From assembly GCA_003427395.1 (NCBI GenBank), contig BFEA01000637.1, positions 326,354 to 351,341 on the forward strand: a stretch of DNA of 24,988 nucleotides, read 5' to 3'. The translations under genes and the position numbers were made by a program. Shown piece after piece: positions 18,159 to 24,988 of the stretch (its first letter is position 1; every line of letters starts with the position of its first letter). The notes under the pieces were generated by a model that did no database searches, was not told the DNA's origin, and saw only the letters and a program-made list of their open reading frames with translations. Source of the DNA: Chara braunii (taxonomy: Eukaryota > Streptophyta > Charophyceae > Charales > Characeae).

Positions 18159-19523
18159 GACTTGTTGTATACCTACAGCAGAGGTGAGGAACGCTTGTGC
18201 ATTCCCCAGGATCTGCGGCTCAAGACACTGCTGATGTCAGAGTGTCATGATGCACGTGGACATTTTGGGTTCTTAAAGTCATATGCAGCCCTGTCGCAGC
18301 GCTTCTTCTCGAAGGAGATGTGGAGTGATATGCTGCCATATGTGGAAACCTGTGAGCTTTGCCAGAGGAATAAAGTCCAGCGTAGACCTCCTCTGGGACT
18401 ACTCAAACCCTTACCTATACCTGATGGCCCTGCTGAATCTGTGTCGATTGATTTCCAAGATTTAGGCAAGACCACCCCTTGTGGTATGCGTCAGGTCATG
18501 GTCTGCGTGGACGTATTCTCCAAATACGCAGAGTTCATCCCCTTGCCAGAAGTAGCTAGGGTCCCGGATGTGAGAGCAGCCTTCTCAGAGAGGTGGGTCA
18601 CTCACCATGGACCGCCCACTTCTATAGTCAGTGATAGAGACCCCCGGTTATGCAGCAATGAGTGGCAGTCCTACTGCAAGGACTACTTGCACTCACGATT
18701 GGACATGACTTTTGGTCATCATCCTGAAGCCAATGGTCAGGCTGAAGTGATGAGCCAAGTCTTATTCCAATTGCTGCGTCCTGTCATCTCTCCGGATCAG
18801 CAGGACTGGGATTGTTTATAACATGTCTGTCCACTCCTCGACTGGGTTCAGTCCATACCGGTTGCACTGGGGACGTGAACCACGACAGCCTCTCGATGAT
18901 GTCATCGATAAGGCTAAGTCTGACCTGACACCAGGCACCGCAGAGTTTGCCAGACGCTATCGCATAGATGTGGAAAGCGCACGGGCGAACTTGTTCAAAG
19001 CCCAAAAGGCGATGATTGAACAAGCTAATCGCCATAGGCGGCCTTCCCCCATCCGCACTGGTGACTATGTCTGGGTAGCCAGTTCTGAGTTGTTAAGGGA
19101 GAATGATATCTTTCCCAAGTTGTTGCTCCGTTACCTGGGTCCGTGGCAGGTGTTAGATACAGTGGGCGCCAATCCATTTGGCCCGTCGTACAGTATTGAC
19201 GTCCGTCACTGCATCTACAGACCTATCCGGTCTTCCATGCATCCAAGCTGCTCCCTTTTACCTCAGCTGATGCATTCCCAGACCGGCCCCCTCAATTTGG
19301 TCCACCGGTCCCTGGTAAGGGATATGACATGGAATCTATTGAGGATGAGTGGGGCACTGGCCCCGATCGGCAGTATCTTGTGAGATTCGCTTTCCAACCT
19401 CCTACTGAGAACAGATGGTTCTACAGAAGGGAACTCCTCAAGACAGCAAAGTCAATTGTTTTGCGGTATGAAGCGGCTCAGAAGGGCAACCTTCCCCGCC
19501 GCTCACCTCGTCGACATCCCTAG
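18159..19523 (+). pseudogene. Element B integrase with chromodomain-like tail (broken)
   Basis: HHCC zinc domain: HDARGHFGFLKSY and CELC (18351-18362). Catalytic core: Asp in SIDFQD (18450), Asp in VSDRDPRL (18633), Glu in HPEANGQAE (18744), so the DDE triad is complete. Near 18817 about eight residues present in A (LYLRRAQL) are deleted with a frame change, and the text resumes as VYNMSVHSSTGF. HWGREPRQPLDDVIDKA, the GPWQVLDTVG motif and IDV follow, with a frameshift near 19205; the true frame runs through YPVFHA-equivalent bases into the tail MESIEDEWGTGPDRQYLVRF and RWFYRRELLKTAKSI, ending at TAG 19521-19523. The tail follows the chromodomain pattern with Phe and Trp-Phe replacing typical aromatic cage positions. 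Purine-rich DNA and the 3' LTR come next. Confidence 0.88.
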
Positions 19524-19540
19524 CTCGGAGCTCCTCGCTC

Positions 19541-19556
19541 CCCAGGGGGGTAAGCC
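19541..19556 (+). other. Polypurine tract of element B
   Basis: CCCAGGGGGGTAAGCC immediately before the 3' LTR at 19557; the AGGGGGGTAAG core is the likely second-strand primer. A's tract has GGGGGAGGGTAGG in the same place. Confidence 0.7.
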
Positions 19557-20652
19557 TGCAATGACTTGCTGATTTTGACTGTCGAGACTGACTGCGAGGC
19601 TGTACAGTAATAGCAGTAGGTTAGAGTCGTGATTTTGCTTGACTGAGGGCTAACCGAGAGACCTACCTCTAAGGAAAACTCGTGAGGGACATATCTGCAA
19701 ATATGCGAAATACAGGCCCAACACTATTTCGAATTTCCTACAGCTACCCTCATTGCGTATAGCAGACCTGGGCTACCCCTAGGACGGACAGGTCCGAAGG
19801 GCCTATACCGATAGACGGTCCTATAGCCTATAGCCGGGTAGGGAGAGGCCGAGAGGCCGAAATTGGAACGGTACCGGTCGGTCCAGTCAGTCGGGTCCAG
19901 GTGTAGGTTAGGGTAGTGTAGATCTATTAATAGATCAGGAAAATCGATTCAGGACCTGGGGGCTGTTCATTTTTGCGAAGCAGCGTTTGGAGAAGCCAAG
20001 CAAGTTGGCGGTGGCGATTGTCTACAGGCGACATCCTGAGACCCTTGCCGTGGACGGCAGCCATAGCCAGCCTTCAGAAGGTTGCCAAAGCTGGGGCATC
20101 CTCAGCGCATCTACCCCTGAGGGTATCTGCGCCTGGCCGGGCTATATCGAGGCTCTTCACTGAGTATTCGTGGGTGGCGGCAGCCATAGCTGCCTGTTTC
20201 TTCGTCAGAGTTGTTCATCGGCACTGAAGACTTCATCGCAGGATCTGTTCTTCATCAGGGTGGTTGGCGCTGGCCTTTGGGAGGCCATTTCGGTGTTGCG
20301 CTACTAACTGCGTGTAGGGTAGAGAGTGGAGTGTGGGGTTCTGAAAGTGGTGAGATACTGGAACAAACTCTGTAATGATATTTGGTTTTAATTGGCTCAT
20401 CATCAGTGTGAATCCGATTGTTATCCTCGCAGATTTCTTCTTGTGATTGGTTGTTGGGAGTACTGTCAGAGAGTGAGGAACACTATGTGAATTCTCCCCA
20501 CCTGTGCATAGCTGTATTCCGCTGCCTATTTTGATCTGTGTGCAGTCTGGACTCTGTCTCCTCTCCCCTTCGTCTTATGCATGTATGGGCGTGTGTGAGA
20601 GTGTCTGTGTGTGAGTGGCGCTGAGAATCGTCAGACAACCAAGTTCATAACA
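19557..20652 (+). repeat. Element B 3' LTR
   Basis: 1096 bp, TGCAATGACTTGC to TTCATAACA. Differs from the 5' copy at many transitions (for example ACTATCGA versus ACTGTCGA near the start). Confidence 0.93.
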
Positions 20653-20762
20653 TAGGTCTCTCGGTTAGCCCTCAGCCAAACAAAACTGCGAATCTATCCT
20701 ACCTATAGCACAGCCTCGACAGAGAGAGGCTACAGGCGACCAGAAAACAGCAAGTCATTGCA
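20653..20762 (-). repeat. Element A 5' LTR, remaining 110 bp
   Basis: TAGGTCTCTCGGTTAGCC... to GTCATTGCA matches 3880-3989 of the 3' LTR. It starts with the right copy of B's target duplication (20653-20656) and ends at A's outer boundary. Confidence 0.92.
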
Positions 20763-20770
20763 GTACTTAC

Positions 20771-20992
20771 CTGGGTGGGGTTGATGAGCTGGCGTCCATA
20801 TTCGCATGTACTACGAACTCAGAGACTGTATAATTTTGCTGTGTTTGGGAATAATCATTTTGGCTTTCAGCTAATTGCCATCTCGCTGCTGTGTCTGAGT
20901 GCTTTGTGCAGATTTCCGTGTGATGCATGGTTACAATTGGAGTTGAATCCGAGTTGGTTCATTGCACCATGTTTGAGAAAAAATTATATCTC
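20771..20992 (-). CDS. Possible host exon ending at a perfect splice donor
   Basis: On the minus strand CACCCAG|GTAAGT places a consensus donor at 20770-20769, only seven bases from A's LTR. Upstream, TTTTTTCTCAGCAG gives a good acceptor at 20994-20993, making a 222-nt segment. An open frame from ATG at 20928 (MHHTEICTKHSDTAARW... to MDASSSTPP) reaches the donor, and a second ATG stands at 20799. Just upstream of 20928 this frame has a TGA, so any coding must begin inside the segment. I recognise no domain, and the composition (Gln, Ser, Asn) is unhelpful. A frame of about 53 codons can occur by chance, so the splice signals carry most of the weight. Confidence 0.22.
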
Positions 20993-21206
20993 CTGCTGAG
21001 AAAAAAGTAGTTTTTCGAAGTGAGGCGGAATGTGTAAGGGGAAAGGGTAGTTGGGGGTCACAACATCCAGTCTACCCCCACACTGGCTGTGCTACAGAAG
21101 TCTGATCCCAACACCTGTGGAACCCTTTATTTATAGCAGATGTTGTTTGGGAAACAATTCTATCTCCTGCTCAGAAAAAAGGCAGTTTTTTGAAGTGAGG
21201 TAGAAT
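20970..21206. repeat. 62-bp direct repeat pair (20970-21031, 21144-21206)
   Basis: Both copies contain TGTTTG, TATCTCCTGCT(G/C)AG and AAAAAAG followed by GAAGTGAGG, 174 bp apart, with roughly a dozen differences. Each carries the same polypyrimidine-CAG sequence on the minus strand, so a duplicated splice-acceptor-like segment is possible. Confidence 0.8.
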
Positions 21207-21429
21207 TCTGATTTCTTAACGGCTGAGGTTTGTCATTCAACACTGGATGTCCACCTGCTCTCAAAAGAAGGGTTTTGACTTCTGGCATAACACACCTACC
21301 TTGTACTCTTGTGTATTGCCCATCGTAACAGGGACTTAGGAAGAAACATAGCAGAAGGAAACAAAAGCATAGTACATGCAAAGGAACAATTCCACTTCCG
21401 TGTGCCCTCATTAGTCCTTCCATGTCCAT
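21160..21429 (-). CDS. Small ORF with signal-peptide-like start, unproven
   Basis: An 89-codon frame outside the retrotransposons. After the first residues comes HGSGIVPLHVLCFCFLLL and CFFLSPC, a hydrophobic core like a signal peptide, then a short polar part with basic residues. The last 16 or so codons lie in the 62-bp direct repeat, and a donor-like AAGGTAGGT occurs inside, both of which argue against a simple gene. No known peptide-hormone motif is recognised. It may be chance. Confidence 0.15.
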   Translation of the reverse strand: MDMEGLMRAHGSGIVPLHVLCFCFLLLCFFLSPCYDGQYTRVQGRCVMPEVKTLLLRAGGHPVLNDKPQPLRNQNSTSLQKTAFFLSRR

Positions 21430-21578
21430 GATCCGAATGATAATTATTAATTAGTGAATTGTCTCAGTGAGCTTTGTTTGGTAGTCTACTAGTCTGCATA
21501 TTTCATACACCTTACATGGTGGTCTGTTCTGCATAGTTCGTGAATGATCTCACTGAACTTCCTTTGTTGATGTTTCAG

Positions 21579-21730
21579 TGGCCCGCAGGTGGGACCTGAC
21601 CATGCACATTCGGAGCGGTAGCCCACGTCATGACTATGATGCAGTGAACGTGAACAACACCATGGTCATTTTCGGAGGACAGAATCCGAAAGGCATATTC
21701 CAAGACTTAATAACATTGGGCCTAGCCTAA
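21579..21730 (+). CDS. Possible terminal exon of a Kelch-repeat protein (partial)
   Basis: A 3' splice-site-like CTTTGTTGATGTTTCAG ends at 21578. The next bases read (N)TG then ARRWDLTMHIRSGSPRHDYD, and then AVNVNNTMVIFGGQNPKGIF, before TAA at 21728-21730. PRHxxxAVxVxxxMVIFGG is the pattern of one Kelch beta-propeller blade: the residues before the hydrophobic strand and the double Gly fit. A real propeller has four to seven blades; only one is seen, and the frame stops soon after, so this is a 3' exon or a truncated remnant. Earlier exons are not identified to the left, where retrotransposons lie. The match rests on one short motif. Confidence 0.35.
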
Positions 21731-22534
21731 CATTGGACATGTGGTGTTTGTCTGCAATCGAGTAGTGGAACTTCGCATTGTGCCCACTCTTGCCAAACTC
21801 TCTTTCTTTATTGAGACAACTCTGGCTAAACTCTCTTCCTTTCTTGAGACGACTCTTGCTGAACTCATTTTCTTTCTGCCCCTGGATCATGTGCACGCAT
21901 ATGGAGGATCATCGCCACTTATTGTGACAGAGCTTGCCAAATTTGTGTTCGTTGCCTGTCACTCCACCATATCCAATACATTTGAGCACTTTTTTCGTCT
22001 CTTGGTTGATTGTGAGGATCTGAGAAGGCCACACTCTTTACCATCCTGCCTCAAGGTTTTCAGTTCACTTTTTTCCAACGGCAAGTGGATGTTAAAAGAA
22101 GACAGGTTCACTTTTTTTCACTGCATCTATCAGCCAGTAGTAATCAACATAGTCTTCACATTCTCATCCACCCTTGTATACCCAGTTACCTTGGGCTTTG
22201 ATAATGCTCAACTCCACTTCGGCCCTTCTTCGCTCCTGACGCCAGCTGACAACTGATGTACTTACAATGTAATCTGGTGCACTCAGTTTTTGAGGTGGTG
22301 TCATTGGTGCTCTCCTTGTGCAGCTGCTCTCCATTAAATGTGGGGTCCGTGTGACACTGGTGCTGATGCTGGGGGAGCTGTTGCCCCCTGTCTGGATCCT
22401 TCCAGGATAATGTTACACCTTACCCGCCAAGGGCTTCTCGGACTGCATCACCCAAGAACAAAAAAGGTGCATCCCTGCGCTTGTGTCCAAAGGAACAAGG
22501 AAACAGGAAAAGGAGAAACTGTCCCCTCCCACAC
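21731..22534. other. Flank without a recognised gene
   Basis: A 171-codon plus frame (21741-22256) covers the 33-bp repeats but shows no family motif; Phe/Leu/Ser richness follows from T-rich DNA. From 22257 to about 22534 I see nothing recognisable; the 5' edge of integrase fragment C lies near 22535. Confidence 0.6.
21786..21884. repeat. Three tandem 33-bp repeats
   Basis: Units 21786-21818, 21819-21851 and 21852-21884 start ACTCTTGCC, ACTCTGGCT and ACTCTTGCT. The period is a multiple of three and all three units stay open on both strands: TTLAKLSFFLE-like 11-mers on plus, REFSQSCLNKE-like 11-mers on minus. Confidence 0.85.
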
Positions 22535-23764
22535 ACCAGCAGTTCACTAACCTCCTACGTTCCTATACATGGGCTGGAATGAAACATGATTGCACAGCCT
22601 ATGTTCAGGGCTGCAAAGTATGTCAGAGAAACAAGAGTACCTCGCAGCCTCCCCTTCGTTTACTTAGACCGTTGCCTATACTGTCGGGTCCCGGAGACTC
22701 CATGTCTATAGACTTTATGGATACTAAGGTGAGAAATAGGAACGGAAAGAGCCAAGGTATGGTGATAGTGGACAGATTTAGCAAGTTTGTTGTTTTTGTG
22801 CCACTCCCTGCTGAAGCCAGGACAGACTTAGTAATTTGAGAGGGTGAAAGACTACGGCATCCCTTGACTATTGTAAGAGATAGGGATACGAGATTCCCGG
22901 GCGAGCACTGGCAACAACTCATGAATGTCTATGGGTCCAAACTGCCTATGTCCTCATGGACAGACTGAGCAGATGAACAAAGTGTTGCAGCAGGTGCTGC
23001 GTATGTACATCCGACCAGATCAGGTTGACTGGGATGAACATCTAGCTAAGGTCGCTAGTGCCTATAACAATTATGTGCATTTGGCTACAGCACGAACGCC
23101 CATGGAACTACATTTAGCTTGGTCCCCACATAGGTCCATCGATAGTCTCAACCCTGATCAAGTGCAAAGACTTCCACCTGGGACTAGAGAGTTTGTTGTG
23201 CAATATCAGAAAGACTTAGAGAAGGTGAGAGAGAACATTAGAAAGTCGCAGCATCAGATGATAGAACAAGCAAATAAACACCACAGACCTTCGCAACTCG
23301 TTGTAGGGGACTTGGTCTAGGTAAAGTCTAGAGAGTTTCTTCCAGAGGAGAATATCTTGCAGAAGTTATTGCCTGCGTATAGGGGACCGTGGCAGATTCT
23401 CGACGTGATTGGTGCTGTTGATGGTCCTTCCTATATTGTTGAGATTCCTCCACATTTGTCACACTTACCCGGTGTTTCATGCTTCAAGTTACTCCCTTGT
23501 GTCAGCAATGAGCTATTTCCATCTCACAGATCTATGATTCCGCCCGATATGGATGGCAAGTATGACACCGACCGCATTGTTGCTGAGGATATCTATAGAT
23601 CCGAACGCAGGGGTAGGCCCCAGCGGCAGTACAAAGTCAGATTCGCTTATCAAGAACCTTCTGAAGATCGCTGGTTTACTAGGGATGAGCTAATTGAAAC
23701 AGCACCACACATAGTGTCTTACTATGAAAGAGCTAGGCGACGAATCAACATAGTTGATCGGTAA
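22535..23764 (+). pseudogene. Ty3/gypsy integrase fragment (element C)
   Basis: 5'-truncated integrase of a third subfamily. It opens at QQFTNLLRSYTWAGMKHDC, then CKVCQRNKS (second half of the zinc domain), LRPLPILSGPGDSMSIDFMD (first catalytic Asp), VDRFSKFVVFVPLP and a stop after DLVI (22839). A different frame gives TIVRDRDTRFPGEHW (second Asp), then a third gives HGQTEQMNKVLQQVL (Glu) and VDWDEHLAKVASAYNNYVH. The conserved VGDLVWVKS motif has TAG for Trp at 23318-23320. LLPAYRGPWQILDVIG, SYIVEIPPHL and the tail YKVRFAYQEPSEDRWFTRDEL follow, ending at TAA 23762-23764. At least two frame changes and the missing RT and protease make it dead. It is closer to C' than to A/B by eye, but not the same copy family. 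Confidence 0.88.
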
Positions 23765-23928
23765 GATTGTAACTTTCTCGGTGGACCTCGAAATTAGGCC
23801 GGCGAGAGTGAAAGGCATTCCACGATGCGGACCCCAAATTTGAATTTCAGGTTCAAGGAGGAAGTCGGTCAGTTTAGAAAGGTCACAGTTGGGTACCTTA
23901 GGAGTCAAGTCCAACAGGCACCCGGTGA

Positions 23929-24110
23929 ACAGTCACATCCCAGAGGCAAAGGTTGCGTTCTATAAGCAAAAGTCACGTCTCATATTGAAAAGTCATATCC
24001 CACAAGCAAAGGACACTTCTCCAGACAAAAGTCGTGTCCGAGAGGGAAGAGTCGCATCCCACAATCAAAAGTCATGTTCCACAGACGAAAAGCCGTGCCT
24101 CACAGACCCA
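23929..24110 (+). repeat. About nine degenerate 20-bp tandem units
   Basis: Units resemble AAAAGTC(A/G)TGTCCCACAGAC: for example AAAAGTCATATCCCACAAGC, AAAAGTCGTGTCCGAGAGGG, AAGAGTCGCATCCCACAATC. They lie about 150-320 bp upstream of the TATA box, a usual place for U3 enhancer repeats. Confidence 0.8.
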
Positions 24111-24249
24111 AGCAGCAGCACAACAATGAATATTCGGGAAAAGTAGGCCTTGACATTCTGAACCAAGCAGGCCGTGGGCATGTGGTACCGGGGTCCAAGT
24201 CAAGCCAAAGGAAGCAGAGGCTGGGACGAGTTGACACTCAGTCCAAGTC

Positions 24250-24256
24250 TATATAA
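24250..24256 (+). promoter_or_regulatory. TATA box in the C LTR
   Basis: TATATAA followed by GGACTGGCC. The D repeat has TATAAAGGACTGGCC at 24760, so the two LTR families share a core promoter block. Confidence 0.55.
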
Positions 24257-24416
24257 GGACTGGCCAACCACATTTCGGGGGGATTGCTTATTCGTGAGAA
24301 GTGTGGAAGTGTTGTTGAAGCGCTTGTCCGCTATTTGCCAATAGCATGCGCGCAAGAGCCCTGTTAGTAGGGATAGAGATGAGTAGCAGCAGATGTATTC
24401 AGAGTCAAGATTCTCG

Positions 24417-24418
24417 AG

Positions 24419-24453
<35 letters not shown>

Positions 24454-24472
24454 GAGAGAGAGGGAGAGAGAG
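24417..24472. repeat. (GA)n microsatellite
   Basis: GA repeats broken by two or three single changes, inside the C LTR-like segment. Purine-rich DNA continues to about 24545. Confidence 0.9.
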
Positions 24473-24560
24473 TGCATGCATGAAGAAGACCGTGAGGGAC
24501 TGAGAGAGAAGACAGAGGGGGAGAGTGAGCCAGGGAGAGAAGAGAGTCACCTACCCTAGA

Positions 24561-24988
24561 TGTTACATGCTGTACAGGCCCCAACCTGTTTCCCTACAGG
24601 GAAACTTCCAGGCTCTTGCCTGGAAGCTTCCTTCTGACAGGGCCTACAGGCCCCAGCCTGTTTCCCTACAGGGAAACTTCCAGGCTCTTGCATGGAAGCT
24701 TCCGCAGGGTCTAGGCCAGGGAGGCATTGGCACGGCCAGCCTCCGGCACGGGCCAGCACTATAAAGGACTGGCCCGCCCTGCAGGAAAAAGGGCAGTTCG
24801 GCAGTTGTAGTCTTCAGGATTCGGGAGCAGCACTCTGGAGGGAGCGCTGCGTTAGAGTAGTAGTAGCGTTATCTTGTAGTCTTCAGCGCTGGGCGCCGTA
24901 GGTAGCTGTAGTCTCCAGCGCTGGGCGCCATAGCTAGGATAGTGGTAGAGAGAGAGAGAGAGAGCTTGGGCGGAGGCCAGGAGTACCT
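24561..24988 (+). mobile_element. LTR-like repeat, family D, right copy (partial)
   Basis: Starts TGTTACATGCTG and runs off the right edge; inverted copy of 1-720 (see that entry for shared blocks). TATA box TATAAAG at 24760-24766. A GTAGTCT(T/C)CAGCGCTGGG block repeats at 24876-24900 and 24908-24932. The purine-rich GGGAGAGAAGAGAG upstream could be a polypurine tract, in which case this would be a 3' LTR; alternatively it is a 5' LTR of an element lying to the right. Confidence 0.6.
24574..24713. repeat. 72-bp tandem repeat of two hairpins
   Basis: Two units (24574 and 24646) each hold TTTCCCTACAGGGAAA (7-bp stem) and CTTCCAGGCTCTTGCCTGGAAG-type arms (8-bp stem; the second unit has one mismatch, TGCATGG). 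They replace the 46-bp units of the left D copy. Confidence 0.85.

Larger units (their letters stand above)
11802..20652 (+). mobile_element. Element B: Ty3/gypsy retrotransposon nested in A
   Basis: An 8851-bp element with both LTRs (11802-12896, 19557-20652), primer site, leader, gag, frameshift signal, protease, RT-RNase H, integrase, polypurine tract and a target duplication. It lies opposite in orientation to A, inside A's 5' LTR. Its LTR start (TGCAATGAC) and proteins are close to A's, so the two are sister subfamilies. Its coding region is also degenerate. About a dozen differences, mostly transitions, can be counted by eye in the first 250 bp of the two LTRs, so the insertion is not recent. 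B must be younger than A's LTR. Confidence 0.95.
2748..20762 (-). mobile_element. Element A: Ty3/gypsy retrotransposon, interrupted by B
   Basis: Order on the minus strand: 5' LTR (20762-20653 and 11801-10653, split by element B), primer site, 1.5-kb leader, gag (from 9172), protease, reverse transcriptase-RNase H, integrase with a chromodomain-like tail (to 4023), polypurine tract, 3' LTR (3989-2748). Without B and its duplication it is about 9.16 kb. Integrase lies after RNase H, which places it in Ty3/gypsy, and the C-terminal domain points to a chromovirus-like lineage. The coding region holds many stops and frameshifts. The bases flanking the two outer LTR ends do not match (CCAAC before 2748, GTACT after 20762), so this is not a simple single insertion. 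No envelope-like frame lies between integrase and the 3' LTR. Confidence 0.92.
23768..24560 (+). repeat. Probable 3' LTR of element C
   Basis: Begins TGTAACTTTCTCGG four bases after the integrase stop and includes a TATA box, a 20-bp tandem array and a (GA)n tract. GTTACA at 24562-24567 would complete a TGTAAC...GTTACA pair (800 bp), but those bases also open the D repeat, so the end is uncertain. No clear polypurine tract precedes it and no second LTR is present. Confidence 0.45.

Noticed and set aside
21741-22256. 171-codon plus-strand frame as a gene.
   Set aside because: No family motif; composition follows T-rich DNA and it spans a minisatellite. Kept only as part of the flank entry.
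23929-24110. CRISPR-like array.
   Set aside because: The 20-bp units are degenerate and adjoin one another without unique spacers, in a eukaryotic LTR context.
23768-24567. Exact 800-bp LTR with TGTAAC...GTTACA ends.
   Set aside because: The terminal GTTACA overlaps the conserved start of D (TGTTACAT, seen also at 720), so the right end is not independent evidence.

Overview
The window is eukaryotic repeat DNA, most of it nested Ty3/gypsy (chromovirus-type) LTR retrotransposons in decay. The primer-binding sites (TGGTATCAGAGC / TGGTATCGGAGC, initiator tRNA-Met type), the pol style and the many C-to-T type stop codons in CAG/CTG contexts suggest a plant-lineage genome, perhaps a charophyte alga or early land plant. 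This is inference; the species cannot be fixed from the sequence. I see no rRNA or tRNA gene, no CRISPR array and no intact host gene.

Layout. (1) 1-720: LTR-like repeat 'D' on the minus strand, running off the left edge, with a TATA box and 46-bp palindrome-rich tandem repeats. (2) 721-1588: integrase C-terminal fragment (C', plus strand), itself split by a 106-bp poly(A)-tailed retroposon with a perfect 21-bp target-site duplication. (3) 1589-2248: unassigned. (4) 2249-2747: truncated leader of a second copy of element A, sharing an LTR with A. (5) 2748-20762: element A, minus strand (3' LTR 2748-3989, pol 4023-7654, gag to 9172, leader, 5' LTR from 10653). (6) 11802-20652: element B, plus strand, about 8.85 kb, inserted into A's 5' LTR with a TAGG(T) duplication; the rest of that LTR resumes at 20653-20762. 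(7) 20763-22534: non-retrotransposon flank with a possible Kelch-repeat exon (plus), a possible exon with a perfect splice donor (minus), a 62-bp direct repeat and a triple 33-bp repeat. (8) about 22535-23764: integrase fragment C (plus), then an LTR-like segment with a TATA box and a 20-bp tandem array. (9) 24561-24988: a second D repeat, inverted relative to the one at the left edge.

How the parts relate. A and B are sister subfamilies: LTRs start alike (TGCAATGAC), and gag, a Cys-variant protease (DCGA), RT-RNase H, DDE integrase and a chromodomain-like tail occur in the same order. B keeps a textbook -1 frameshift heptamer (A AAA AAC directly before the gag TGA) with protease-pol in the -1 frame. 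Both are dead through stops, frameshifts and lost catalytic or conserved residues. Relative order of events: A, then B into A; separately C', then the poly(A) retroposon into C', with D next to C' and next to C. I found no new multi-gene system. The most informative items are the frameshift signal, the nested and tandem LTR architecture, the short retroposon, and the pair of inverted D repeats with different palindromic minisatellites.
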